Positions 17,332 through 24,919 of a stretch of DNA of 64,000 nt are shown piece by piece. The stretch's first letter is position 1. Each line of letters begins with the position of its first letter. The stretch is from Bacteroidota bacterium. GTDB lineage: Bacteria > Bacteroidota > Bacteroidia > JABEUT01. Below the pieces are notes generated by a model. It saw only the letters and a program-made list of their open reading frames with translations. It was not told the origin of the DNA and did not search any database. The position numbers and the translations under genes are program-made. The stretch covers positions 1-64,000 of the forward strand of contig JABDCA010000003.1 of the NCBI GenBank assembly GCA_013288345.1, written 5' to 3'.

Positions 17332-17891
17332 AAGTAATAACCATTATCATATTATCCCTTTTGTTCCTGGTTTCATGCACCGGTTCTAGTAACCATGGAC
17401 AAAGTTCGGGTAGCGATACTGCTTTTAATAAGTTAGCTGTGAATATACCTGTCCGTAAAAACAGGGCTATTGATTTTGCCAGGCTATATGGCAAGTGGGC
17501 ATATATATCAAACCACTTTAGTGATACCACCAGGATTCTGACAGGGAAGCCAGTGTTTTATAAAAATGACGGCGATTCGAACATCCACAGCTTTTTAAGT
17601 GATACTGCTTTGTTTGATATGAGTCGTGCAAATTTTATTGATTTTAATTCAGCAGGTAAATGGCATGAATTTGCCGGGGAAGGCAAGGACAGTGGAAAGT
17701 ATAGAATTGATAAGGCGATAAGTGTATTGTTTAAATCATGCCGAATGACACCCATGAATTGCTGCGATTCAGTTTATTTGGAGAGGGTGATTTACCTTGA
17801 TGATAAATATATGCTAATGGTATCGATGTTGCCGCCGAATGAGACGATGGGAAGAAAGATCATAACATTTCTTAAGAAAGTAAGCAAATGA
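17328..17891 (+). CDS. Lipoprotein, family of three (copy 3)
   Basis: 187 residues. A lipobox (FLVSC, Cys about 17) marks it as a lipoprotein, unlike copies 1 and 2. It shares FARLYGKWAYISNHFSDTT and VIYLDDKYMLMVSM with them. Start and stop both overlap neighbours by four bases (ATGA at 17328 and at 17888), so it is coupled to the first MORN-repeat gene. Function unknown. Confidence 0.72.
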   Translation: MKVITIIILSLLFLVSCTGSSNHGQSSGSDTAFNKLAVNIPVRKNRAIDFARLYGKWAYISNHFSDTTRILTGKPVFYKNDGDSNIHSFLSDTALFDMSRANFIDFNSAGKWHEFAGEGKDSGKYRIDKAISVLFKSCRMTPMNCCDSVYLERVIYLDDKYMLMVSMLPPNETMGRKIITFLKKVSK

Positions 17892-18628
17892 AGCCTTTTT
17901 TTATAATACTCTTCACTTTTAGTTTTTCACTCTTCACTCTATGTGCTATAGCCCAGCAACCCGAATACCCCGACAGTGGCCTGTCTGCCGAACAGGCAGG
18001 TTTCACCAATAAAACTGAGGCCAAAAACTTAACCATAAATGGCTTGAAGGAGGGCAAGTGGGTGGAGTATGTGGCAGACTATGGTATACGTACAACAGAT
18101 ACCAGTAAAGCTGATTTTTATTTGACTAGCGTATATAAGGCAGACCGGTTATATGGAATTCAAAGGCAATTTTATAAAAGCGGAAAGCTATGGAAAGTAT
18201 CTACCCACAATAATGGTGAATTAGATGGATTGGAAAAGGAATATTATGAAAATGGAAATATTGAGAGTATAACTCCCTATGTTAAAGATGAATTGAATGG
18301 AACTGCCAGAGATTACTATATAAGTGGTGCAATTCAATCTGAAAGTACATTTATTAATGGTAAAGGAAATGGTATATACAGGAGGTATTATGAAAATGGA
18401 ACTGTAGATTGTGAATATCCGTTTGTGGATGGTGTGCTAAATGGTATAGCAAAAACATATTTCCCAAACGGTAATTTGCAATATGAATATATTTATGTTA
18501 ATGGACAGAATGATGGTTTGTGTAAAGACTATTATTGGAATGGGAAATTGAGAAGTGAAACTGTATACAGTAAAGATGTAGAAGTATCTGTAAAGCGGTA
18601 CGATGAAAACGGTAACGAAATCAAATGA
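17888..18628 (+). CDS. Secreted MORN-type (MORN_2/YwqK-like) repeat protein 1
   Basis: 246 residues. Signal peptide about 1-22 (ends AIAQQ), a conserved N-terminal motif GFTNKTEAKN...GLKEGKWVEY, then 7 repeats of about 23 residues of the form G..K.YYENG.....PYV.G..NG, ending YDENGNEIK. Database labels such as 'YwqK antitoxin' rest on the repeat and do not prove a toxin-antitoxin role. The repeats form an extended beta-hairpin sheet, probably for binding. It is coupled by ATGA to the lipoprotein upstream and is the first of five paralogues in a row. Confidence 0.85.
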   Translation: MKPFFIILFTFSFSLFTLCAIAQQPEYPDSGLSAEQAGFTNKTEAKNLTINGLKEGKWVEYVADYGIRTTDTSKADFYLTSVYKADRLYGIQRQFYKSGKLWKVSTHNNGELDGLEKEYYENGNIESITPYVKDELNGTARDYYISGAIQSESTFINGKGNGIYRRYYENGTVDCEYPFVDGVLNGIAKTYFPNGNLQYEYIYVNGQNDGLCKDYYWNGKLRSETVYSKDVEVSVKRYDENGNEIK

Positions 18629-18736
18629 AAGTTACACACATTTTTTTGACCTGTGTGTAATTGTGTGTAATTAATAATTAGGAATCGAAAAAGCTTTGTG
18701 AGCTTTGCGTAAACTCTTTGCGAACTTTGCGGTTAA
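18629..18736. other. Intergenic repeat strings
   Basis: cacacatttttttgacctgt and gtgtaattgtgtgtaatt relate to the repeat at 19560 and 40313. A gctttgcgtaaactctttgc string follows. The stem-like repeat may end the first MORN transcript. Confidence 0.5.
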
Positions 18737-19558
18737 ATGAAAAAAATGAAGCACTTATCCCTTACTCCTTACCGCTTACTCCTTGTTGGTTCGCTTTTAG
18801 TTTTTCACTTTTCACTTTTCGCTCAGAATGGTTTTACCAACAAAGCCGAAGCAACCAATAAAACAGTAAACGGTTTAAAAGAAGGCAAATGGCTGCAGTA
18901 TATAGATATATGGGGCGACACCACAACAAGCGCTAAAGAAGCGTTTGGTTATGGCCTTATTGAGTACAAGTTAAACAAGCCCTTTGGTGTGGTGCGCTAT
19001 TATTTTGCAAGCGATACTATAACAGGTACTAACCGGGGCAAATTTGTATATGCAGTGCCTGCAATTGATTTGACCGATGTTGTAAAAACTTATTATTACG
19101 ATAGCGGAAAACTGCATAGTGAAACAACATACGCCAATGGCAAAAAAGATGGAGTAGAGAAAAAATACTTTGCCGATGGTAAAATACAGGAGGAAGCGCC
19201 TTATAAAAATGGCTTGATGAATGGCACCGATAAAACCTATTATGAAAACGGCAAACTATCGGATGAGGTGCCTTATATAAATGATACCGTTAATGGAGCA
19301 TGTAATAGCTATTCTGCAAGAGGAGCGCTGCTGTCGCAGGTGCCATACATCCATAACATATTAAACGGAGTACTTAAGGAATACGATACAAGCGGGGTGT
19401 TAACCAAGGAAGTGCCCTATGTAAATGGCAAAAAGAATGGTGTTTTGAAAATGTATTATTTTTTCAGCGGTAAATTGCAATTCGAAATACCTTATACCGA
19501 TGATAAGCTTAGTGGAACACCAAAACATTACGATGAAAATGGTAACCGTATTGAATAA
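18737..19558 (+). CDS. Secreted MORN-type repeat protein 2
   Basis: 273 residues with a signal peptide (about 1-30, ends FSLFAQ) and the N-terminal motif GFTNKAEATN...GLKEGKWLQY. About 7 repeats of 23 residues follow (EKKYFADGKIQEEAPYKNG and relatives), ending YDENGNRIE. The signal peptide DNA contains cttatcccttactcctta and cttttagtttttcacttttc, strings also found between genes and in other genes. Paralogue of 17888, 19792, 20828 and 21576. Confidence 0.85.
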   Translation: MKKMKHLSLTPYRLLLVGSLLVFHFSLFAQNGFTNKAEATNKTVNGLKEGKWLQYIDIWGDTTTSAKEAFGYGLIEYKLNKPFGVVRYYFASDTITGTNRGKFVYAVPAIDLTDVVKTYYYDSGKLHSETTYANGKKDGVEKKYFADGKIQEEAPYKNGLMNGTDKTYYENGKLSDEVPYINDTVNGACNSYSARGALLSQVPYIHNILNGVLKEYDTSGVLTKEVPYVNGKKNGVLKMYYFFSGKLQFEIPYTDDKLSGTPKHYDENGNRIE

Positions 19559-19559
19559 A

Positions 19560-19672
19560 AATGGCACACAAATCTTCGACCTGTGTGCCAACGTGTGCCA
19601 AAAAGCAGATAAGAAGATGAGCACTTTACACAAATACCCCGTTTCGTGTCAAAAAGTGTAAAGTGGCCTGAG
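19560..19672. repeat. Repeat with cacacaaatc / caaataccccgtttcgtgtc, copy 1
   Basis: Includes two tgtgccaa half-sites and the 31-base string starting ctttacacaaataccccgtt, which recurs inverted at 40446-40476 as ttttgacacgaaacggggta. A gtgtaaagtg end makes an imperfect inverted repeat with cactttacac. Confidence 0.7.
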
Positions 19673-19791
19673 GCAATTACGAATAATAAATTGCAAATTA
19701 CGAATGATAATCTTTGTGTACTTTCGGTTAAATAATTCTATATGAGTATAATGAAAATAAGAAACACTAATTATTAAAAAAAATTAACCGC

Positions 19792-20778
19792 ATGAGACCA
19801 ATCTCGCACATCGTATTAATTACCTCTTTATTGTTTATCTCTTTATATGCTGCTGCCCAAAAGGGTTTTACTGATAAGGCAGAAGCCAAAAACGAAATGA
19901 ACGATGACAAAAAGAATGGGAAATGGCTTGAATATATTGATACCGCTTTTGGTACGCCCAACGATAGCACCCGCCCGTTTTATAAGCTTACCGTATATAA
20001 AAACGATGAACCGGTTGGTATAGTCAGGGAGTTTTATAAAAACGGAGCCAAAAAAATGGAAATACCTTATGTTGAGGGACTGAAAGATGGAGTTCAGAAA
20101 GAGTATTATGAGAACGGAAATTTAATGAGCGAATACCCTTATACCAAGGGAGAAAAGAACGGTACAGTGAAAAAGTATTATGCCAGTGGTAAACTGAAAA
20201 CAGAATGGCCCTACACGAATGGCGAAATAAATGGCATGCAGATATCGTATTATGAGAGTGGCGCCATTCACTGGAAGGTACCTTACGTTAAGAATTTAGG
20301 TGAGGGCACCGGGACTGAGTACTACGAAGGCGGAGGGAAGAAGTGGGAAGAGCCTTATACAAATGACAAAAAGAATGGAGTACTAAAAGGTTATTATAAA
20401 GATGGTAAGCTGAAATCAGAAAACGTATATGTAGATGGTGTTAAAAGTGGTGTTTGGAAAGAATATTCTGAAAAAGGTATTGTAACCTACGAGTGGCCTT
20501 TTGCTAATGGACTGAAGAATGGAATAGTAAAAGAGTATTACGAGAGCGGTAAGCTTGAGAACGAATGGGTATATGTAAATGGTGTTAAAAATGGCGAAAT
20601 GAAAGGCTATTATGAAACCGGAACTGTGGAGTGGGTGGTGCCATATACCAACGATAAAAAGAACGGCATGCAAAAACAGTATTACGAAACAGGTAAAATG
20701 GAAACCGAGACTCCCTTTAATGATGGCGAAGCAGGTGTAGCCAGGCATTTTGATGAAAACGGCAGCGAGATTAAATAA
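19792..20778 (+). CDS. Secreted MORN-type repeat protein 3
   Basis: 328 residues. Signal peptide about 1-22 (ends AAAQ), N-terminal motif GFTDKAEAKNEMNDDKKNGK, then 11 repeats of about 23 residues (KEYYENGNLMSEYPYTKGEK type) and the closing FDENGSEIK. Unlike its neighbours it has an ordinary signal peptide not built from repeat strings. The repeat number (11) differs from proteins 1, 2 and 4 (7 each) and 5 (16). Confidence 0.86.
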   Translation: MRPISHIVLITSLLFISLYAAAQKGFTDKAEAKNEMNDDKKNGKWLEYIDTAFGTPNDSTRPFYKLTVYKNDEPVGIVREFYKNGAKKMEIPYVEGLKDGVQKEYYENGNLMSEYPYTKGEKNGTVKKYYASGKLKTEWPYTNGEINGMQISYYESGAIHWKVPYVKNLGEGTGTEYYEGGGKKWEEPYTNDKKNGVLKGYYKDGKLKSENVYVDGVKSGVWKEYSEKGIVTYEWPFANGLKNGIVKEYYESGKLENEWVYVNGVKNGEMKGYYETGTVEWVVPYTNDKKNGMQKQYYETGKMETETPFNDGEAGVARHFDENGSEIK

Positions 20779-20827
20779 CCAATTAGGAATTACGAATTAC
20801 GAATCAAAGACTATCGACTTACGACTT

Positions 20828-21544
20828 ATGACTATCGACTTACGACTTGCCGCACTAACAATTTTAATTTGCATTTGTACTCCTGCCTTTGCCCAGGATA
20901 GCCTCTCGGCCGACAAAGCGGGCTTTACTGATAAGAAAGAAGCCAGGAATAAAACAGTAAATGACCTTAAAGAAGGTAAGTGGATAGAGTACATTGATGA
21001 TCATGAAGAAAAGACAACCGATGTTTTGCCTGATTATGCGCTTACCATATACAAGGCCGATAAGCCGGTAGGCCTGGTTCATGAATATGACGAAGGCAAA
21101 CTAAAGAGCACTACACCATACGTTAATGGTAAAATAAGCGGCCTTAAGCAATGGTATTATGGTAGTGGCAAAGTAAAAAAGACTGTTGCCTATACCGATA
21201 GCCTTAAAAATGGCGAAGGGAAAGAATACTATGATAATGGCCAGGTGATGATTGAAACCACTTATGCCAACGATATACAGGTGGGGATAGAGAAGACCTA
21301 TTCTGAAAAGGGCGAAGTGGTTTGGGTGATCCCTTTTGTTAATGATAAAGAAAATGGCGTGGGTAAAGAATATTACAAAAACGGAGTTGTTAAACGTGAG
21401 GTACCTTATACCGATGGCGCACAAAATGGTGAGGAGAAGGATTATTACGAAAGCGGAAAACTAAAGAGTGTAACAATGTATAAGGATAGCGATGTGGTAG
21501 GCCCGGTTAAAAAGTACGATGAAGATGGCAGCGAGATCAAATAA
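20828..21544 (+). CDS. Secreted MORN-type repeat protein 4
   Basis: 238 residues from the ATG at 20828, giving signal peptide MTIDLRLAALTILICICTPA ending FAQ. The frame extends upstream into gene 3, but that part is translated gaattacgaattacgaat and gactatcgacttacgactta repeats. N-terminal motif GFTDKKEARN...DLKEGKWIEY, about 7 MORN_2 repeats and the end YDEDGSEIK. Even with this start, the first codons of the signal peptide lie in the actatcgacttacgactt repeat. Confidence 0.82.
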   Translation: MTIDLRLAALTILICICTPAFAQDSLSADKAGFTDKKEARNKTVNDLKEGKWIEYIDDHEEKTTDVLPDYALTIYKADKPVGLVHEYDEGKLKSTTPYVNGKISGLKQWYYGSGKVKKTVAYTDSLKNGEGKEYYDNGQVMIETTYANDIQVGIEKTYSEKGEVVWVIPFVNDKENGVGKEYYKNGVVKREVPYTDGAQNGEEKDYYESGKLKSVTMYKDSDVVGPVKKYDEDGSEIK

Positions 21545-21575
21545 TCAATTACGAATTAGGAATTACGAATTACGA

Positions 21576-22961
21576 ATGAAAAACCTTTGCGTCCTTTGCT
21601 CCTTTGCGTCTTTGCGAGATGAATTGAAGGTGATATTGTGTTTTTTACTTTTAGTTTTTCACTTTTCACTTTTCGCTCAAACCGGTTTTACTAATCGTGC
21701 TGAGGCAAAAAATGTATTGAAAGATACCCTTAAGGAAGGCAAATGGATAGAGTACCTCGATGCCAAAGGCAATATTACCAAAGATACCACCGGGCCCGGA
21801 TATGTATTAACCGAGTACCTCGATGGCAAGCCTGTAGGTATGGTTCGCGGATATTATAAAGGCGGAGAGAAGCTATCGGAGATACCTTACAGTAACGGAA
21901 AAAGGAATGGGTTAGACAAGGTGTATTACCAGCATGGTGCCCTGCAACAGGAAGTGCTATTTGTTAACGACTCGATTGATGGTGCCGAAAAAGAATATTT
22001 TGAAAACGGTACTGTACAACGTATAGGTAACTATGTTCATGGCAAGCAAACTGGTAATTCGTATATATATTACGATAACGGAGCAGTAAACTGGATAATC
22101 CCTTTTGTAAATGGCAAAATTAGCGGAGTACAACGAGAATACTATAAAAGCGGAATACGCAAGGGTACATATGTTTTTGCCGATGGTAAAGAAACAGGTA
22201 TCGACTCGCAGTATTTCGAAAGTGGCAATGTTCAGTACATCACATCATTTGTTAATGGTAAAAAGGACGGTACCGAAAAAGACTATTACGAAAGCGGTGT
22301 ACTTAAAGGCGAATACCCATATAGCGATGGTAGCATTAATGGTATGATGAAGGAATATTACGAAAGCGGCAAGCTAAAAAGCGAATCGCCATCATCGGCA
22401 GGGCAAATGGGTGGAGTGGTAAAAGAATATTATGAAAGCGGCACATTAAAAAGCGAAATGCCTTATACAATGGGCCAGGTAAACGGTTCAGCTAAGGAGT
22501 ATTACGAAAGCGGAAAGCTAAAGTATGAGACCCCAACTACCAATGGTAAAAAGAATGGCACCGAGAAAGATTACTACGAAAGCGGATTGCTGAAAGGCGA
22601 GTTTCCGAATGTGAATGGAGTGCAAGATGGTATTACCAAGGAATATTTTGAAAGCGGTAAAATAAAGTTCGAAGCACCATTTACTGCTGGCAAACGCAAC
22701 GGAGTAGAGAAGGATTATTACGAAAGCGGCAAGCTTAAGGGGGAGTTTCCTGCTACAGATGGCGTTGTTACCGGCACAGTAAAAAAATATTACGAGGATG
22801 GAAAGCTGCAATACGAAACGCCGTATAGTAATGGTAAAATAAACGGCACAGTAAAAGAATACTATGAAAATGGGAAAGTAAAATCTGAAACTCCGTATAC
22901 CAACGACACCATTAGCGGGCCCGTTAAGAGCTATGATGAGAAGGGAGTTTTGATTAATTAG
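21576..22961 (+). CDS. Secreted MORN-type repeat protein 5 (longest)
   Basis: 461 residues from the ATG at 21576; an earlier frame start at 21519 overlaps gene 4 and is repeat-derived. Signal peptide about 1-36 (hydrophobic core ends FHFSLFAQ) is coded by cctttgcgtcctttgctcct followed by cttttagtttttcacttttc strings. Motif GFTNRAEAKN...TLKEGKWIEY, then 16 repeats of about 23 residues; those in the C-terminal half are nearly identical (EKDYYESGKLKGEFP type), so the DNA is a 69-base tandem array able to change copy number. Ends YDEKGVLIN. Confidence 0.86.
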   Translation: MKNLCVLCSFASLRDELKVILCFLLLVFHFSLFAQTGFTNRAEAKNVLKDTLKEGKWIEYLDAKGNITKDTTGPGYVLTEYLDGKPVGMVRGYYKGGEKLSEIPYSNGKRNGLDKVYYQHGALQQEVLFVNDSIDGAEKEYFENGTVQRIGNYVHGKQTGNSYIYYDNGAVNWIIPFVNGKISGVQREYYKSGIRKGTYVFADGKETGIDSQYFESGNVQYITSFVNGKKDGTEKDYYESGVLKGEYPYSDGSINGMMKEYYESGKLKSESPSSAGQMGGVVKEYYESGTLKSEMPYTMGQVNGSAKEYYESGKLKYETPTTNGKKNGTEKDYYESGLLKGEFPNVNGVQDGITKEYFESGKIKFEAPFTAGKRNGVEKDYYESGKLKGEFPATDGVVTGTVKKYYEDGKLQYETPYSNGKINGTVKEYYENGKVKSETPYTNDTISGPVKSYDEKGVLIN

Positions 22962-22998
22962 GAATTAAAAATTAGGCTCGAAGTATATTAAGTATTTA

Positions 22999-23087
22999 TT
23001 TTGGGCGTTCCCCTCGTGCCTCGGGTCGGGCTATCCGCTACAAGTCCTCGCTGCGCTGTGGGCTTTCCGCTTCTATCCCTAACGCGG
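22999..23087 (+). repeat. Interspersed GC-rich repeat, copy 4
   Basis: ttgggcgttcccctcgtgcc ... gctgcgctgtgggctttccg ... ttctatccctaacgcgg. The cleanest forward copy of the family at 6742, 9239 and 14503. Confidence 0.8.
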
Positions 23088-23108
23088 AATACATTGTGAG
23101 AAAATATC

Positions 23109-23166
23109 GGCACGTGAGGTGAAGAGAAAAGATAATAGGCAATGACACATAGATGCAAAGACCTGT
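23109..23166 (+). repeat. Interspersed 'ggcacgtgaggtga ... atgacacatagatgca' element, copy 3
   Basis: Forward copy with both ends (ggcacgtgaggtga and ctgtgccaaa) and core caatgacacatagatgcaaa. It follows directly on the GC-rich repeat, the same pairing as at 14432-14617. Confidence 0.78.
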
Positions 23167-23239
23167 GCCAAATACAAGAAGCATGGATTTAGATTCTTCG
23201 CTCCACTTAGAATGACAAAACCACTAACCACTATTAAAA

Positions 23240-24802
23240 ATGAAATTAACAATAATGATTTGCTCGCTGCAAAAGCGATTGAACCAACTTGCGCTATTAG
23301 CAGAACATTTGCAAAAACAGGCAGAAGGGAAACCTGTTGAAATACTATGGCTCGGCGATAATAAAACCATGAGCGTAGGGGAGAAGCGCAATAAGCTATT
23401 AGCTATGGCTAAAGGCGATTACGTTTGCTATGTAGACGACGATGATTGGGTGGCCGATGATTATGTGGAATCTGTTTTGCAGGGCATTGCAAATAAACCC
23501 GATTGCGTTTGCTTTGATGCTATATATACAGCAGACGAAGCCCCACCCCGTCCCTCCCCATTGTGGAGGGGTAGTGGCTTTAAGTACTCCCCTAATGGGG
23601 AGGATTTAGGTGGGGTTTCTATTTTAGTTAAGTATAGCTTAAACAACTTATTGAATGTAGATGAGCCCGGCAAACCACGCTTGCGTGTACCTAACCACCT
23701 TATACCCATTAAGCGCGAATATGCCCTGGCAACCATGTTTGCCGAAAAGAATTTTGGAGAAGATACCGACTATGGTTTGCGTGTGCGCCGCTTGCTGAAA
23801 ACCGAATATAAGATTGAAAAGCCATTATACTATTATAGGTTTTCGGTTGCTAATAGCGAAACACATAAATATTCACCACGTTATCGCAGGCCTATATCGC
23901 AACCTATGGTAAAGATGGATGTGGTGATAGTGAGTAATGCCACCCTACCTTCTGAAGGGGGGAAAGAAAAACCGCAGGGGTACCGTCATTGCGAGGAACG
24001 AAGCAATCTCAGTATTAACGATGAGACTGCCACGTCCGCAAAGCCGGAACTCGCAGTGACGAACAACCAACCACTTATCCCTTACTCCTTATACCATACT
24101 ACTCAAACCGCTATCAACTCCATTGCATCACCCAATGTTAATATAATAGTGCTCGAAAAGGCTAATAACATTACCTATGCCAATGCCGATACTTTTTTAC
24201 AGAAAGAACCCTTTAACTATAACCAATGCCTTAACGATGGTGCAAGCATGGGTAATGCAGAGTATATATGTTTTGCCAATAATGATGTTGTGTTTCCTGA
24301 TGGGTTTGTAGAGGAGGTGATAAGGGAGATGCAAGCCCCACCTAAACCTCATAAGGTTCGTCATTGCGAGGAACGAAGCCCGTCCGAACGGCATTTGGGC
24401 CGGGCGGGCAATCTCATTAGTAACGATGAGACTGCCACGCCCGCAAAGCCGGAGCTCGCAGTGACGGGAGTCGGCCTCGATGTCCTATCTGTTACCAACC
24501 ACAAAGGCTTTATACACCCGCATATAATAAGTGGCTTTTGTTTTATAATGCGGCGCGATGCATGGCTGAAGATTGGTAAACTGAATACTGACTATAGTTT
24601 TTGGTGTGCCGATAATGTTACCAGTGAACAAATAAAACAACATAAACTGCGTGAAGGCCGATCTGCTATTAAAGTGTTTCATGGTACATCGGTAACGCTG
24701 AACAAGCTCAATTCTGCCACGCGTGATGCATATACCAAAGGCTGTGTAAAGCAGTTTAACCGCGACTACAACAGCAATGTGCTGGGGCTTGGAGCAAATT
24801 AA
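23240..24802 (+). CDS. Glycosyltransferase with two GT-A domains, interrupted by in-frame repeats
   Basis: 520 residues. The N-terminal domain has a GT2-like fold: MKLTIMICSLQKRLNQLALL start, ILWLGDN, the KRNKLLAMAKGDYVCYVDDD motif with the metal-binding acidic cluster (about 65-69), and KNFGEDTDYGLRVR. The second domain (about 235-520) also looks like GT2 (YICFANNDVVFPDGF, then FCFIMRRDAWLKIGKL). It could glycosylate surface or virion structures. It lies between the two phage operons. Three palindromic repeats (23540-23616, 23981-24062, 24357-24466) and a short cttatcccttactcctta string are translated in frame, adding roughly 100 residues that do not belong to the fold. All keep the frame open, so the product may still be made. 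Confidence 0.8.
   Translation: MKLTIMICSLQKRLNQLALLAEHLQKQAEGKPVEILWLGDNKTMSVGEKRNKLLAMAKGDYVCYVDDDDWVADDYVESVLQGIANKPDCVCFDAIYTADEAPPRPSPLWRGSGFKYSPNGEDLGGVSILVKYSLNNLLNVDEPGKPRLRVPNHLIPIKREYALATMFAEKNFGEDTDYGLRVRRLLKTEYKIEKPLYYYRFSVANSETHKYSPRYRRPISQPMVKMDVVIVSNATLPSEGGKEKPQGYRHCEERSNLSINDETATSAKPELAVTNNQPLIPYSLYHTTQTAINSIASPNVNIIVLEKANNITYANADTFLQKEPFNYNQCLNDGASMGNAEYICFANNDVVFPDGFVEEVIREMQAPPKPHKVRHCEERSPSERHLGRAGNLISNDETATPAKPELAVTGVGLDVLSVTNHKGFIHPHIISGFCFIMRRDAWLKIGKLNTDYSFWCADNVTSEQIKQHKLREGRSAIKVFHGTSVTLNKLNSATRDAYTKGCVKQFNRDYNSNVLGLGAN
23540..23616 (+). repeat. Palindromic repeat inside the glycosyltransferase (ccccacc...ggtgggg type)
   Basis: The arms gccccaccccgtccctcccc and ctccc...ggggaggatttaggtggggt are complementary. 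It is read as about 26 residues (PPRPSPLWRGSGF...PNGEDLGG) between DAIYTAD and VSILVKY. Related strings lie between genes near 30062. Confidence 0.8.
23981..24062 (+). repeat. Palindromic repeat inside the glycosyltransferase (cgtcattgcgag type), copy A
   Basis: Ends cgtcattgcgag and ctcgcagtgacg are inverted; the middle has gaagcaatctc and gagactgccacg. Read in frame as RHCEERSNLS...ETATSAKPELAVT. A half copy without the left arm lies between genes at 30125-30171. Confidence 0.85.
24357..24466 (+). repeat. Palindromic repeat inside the glycosyltransferase, copy B with nested insert
   Basis: Same ends and middle as copy A. About 29 bases (ccgtccgaacggcatttggg and cgggcggg) are inserted within the left arm, itself a short inverted repeat. 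The total still keeps the reading frame (RHCEERSPSERHLGRAGNL...AKPELAVT). Confidence 0.85.
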
Positions 24803-24867
24803 GAATTAAAAATTACGAATTGGAGAACGCAACTCTGTTTTAAATTGAGAGTAAGAATAGTTTAAAT

Positions 24868-24899
24868 AAAAAAGCCCCGCATTACTGCAGGGCTCTTTT
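24868..24899. terminator. Bidirectional terminator between convergent genes
   Basis: aaaaaaGCCC...GGGCtctttt with inner GC/GC pairs. It separates the glycosyltransferase (plus) from the beta-barrel gene (minus). Confidence 0.7.
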
Positions 24900-24919
24900 A
24901 ATAAGAATAAATGGAACTA

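Noticed and set aside
22250-22900. Regular 69-base repeats could be a CRISPR array.
   Set aside because: The repeats are in frame, code a 23-residue protein motif and have no spacers of unrelated sequence; no cas genes are nearby.
17888-22961. MORN-repeat genes as antitoxins of a toxin-antitoxin system (YwqK label).
   Set aside because: All are exported by signal peptides and no toxin-like partner is adjacent; the label comes from repeat similarity.
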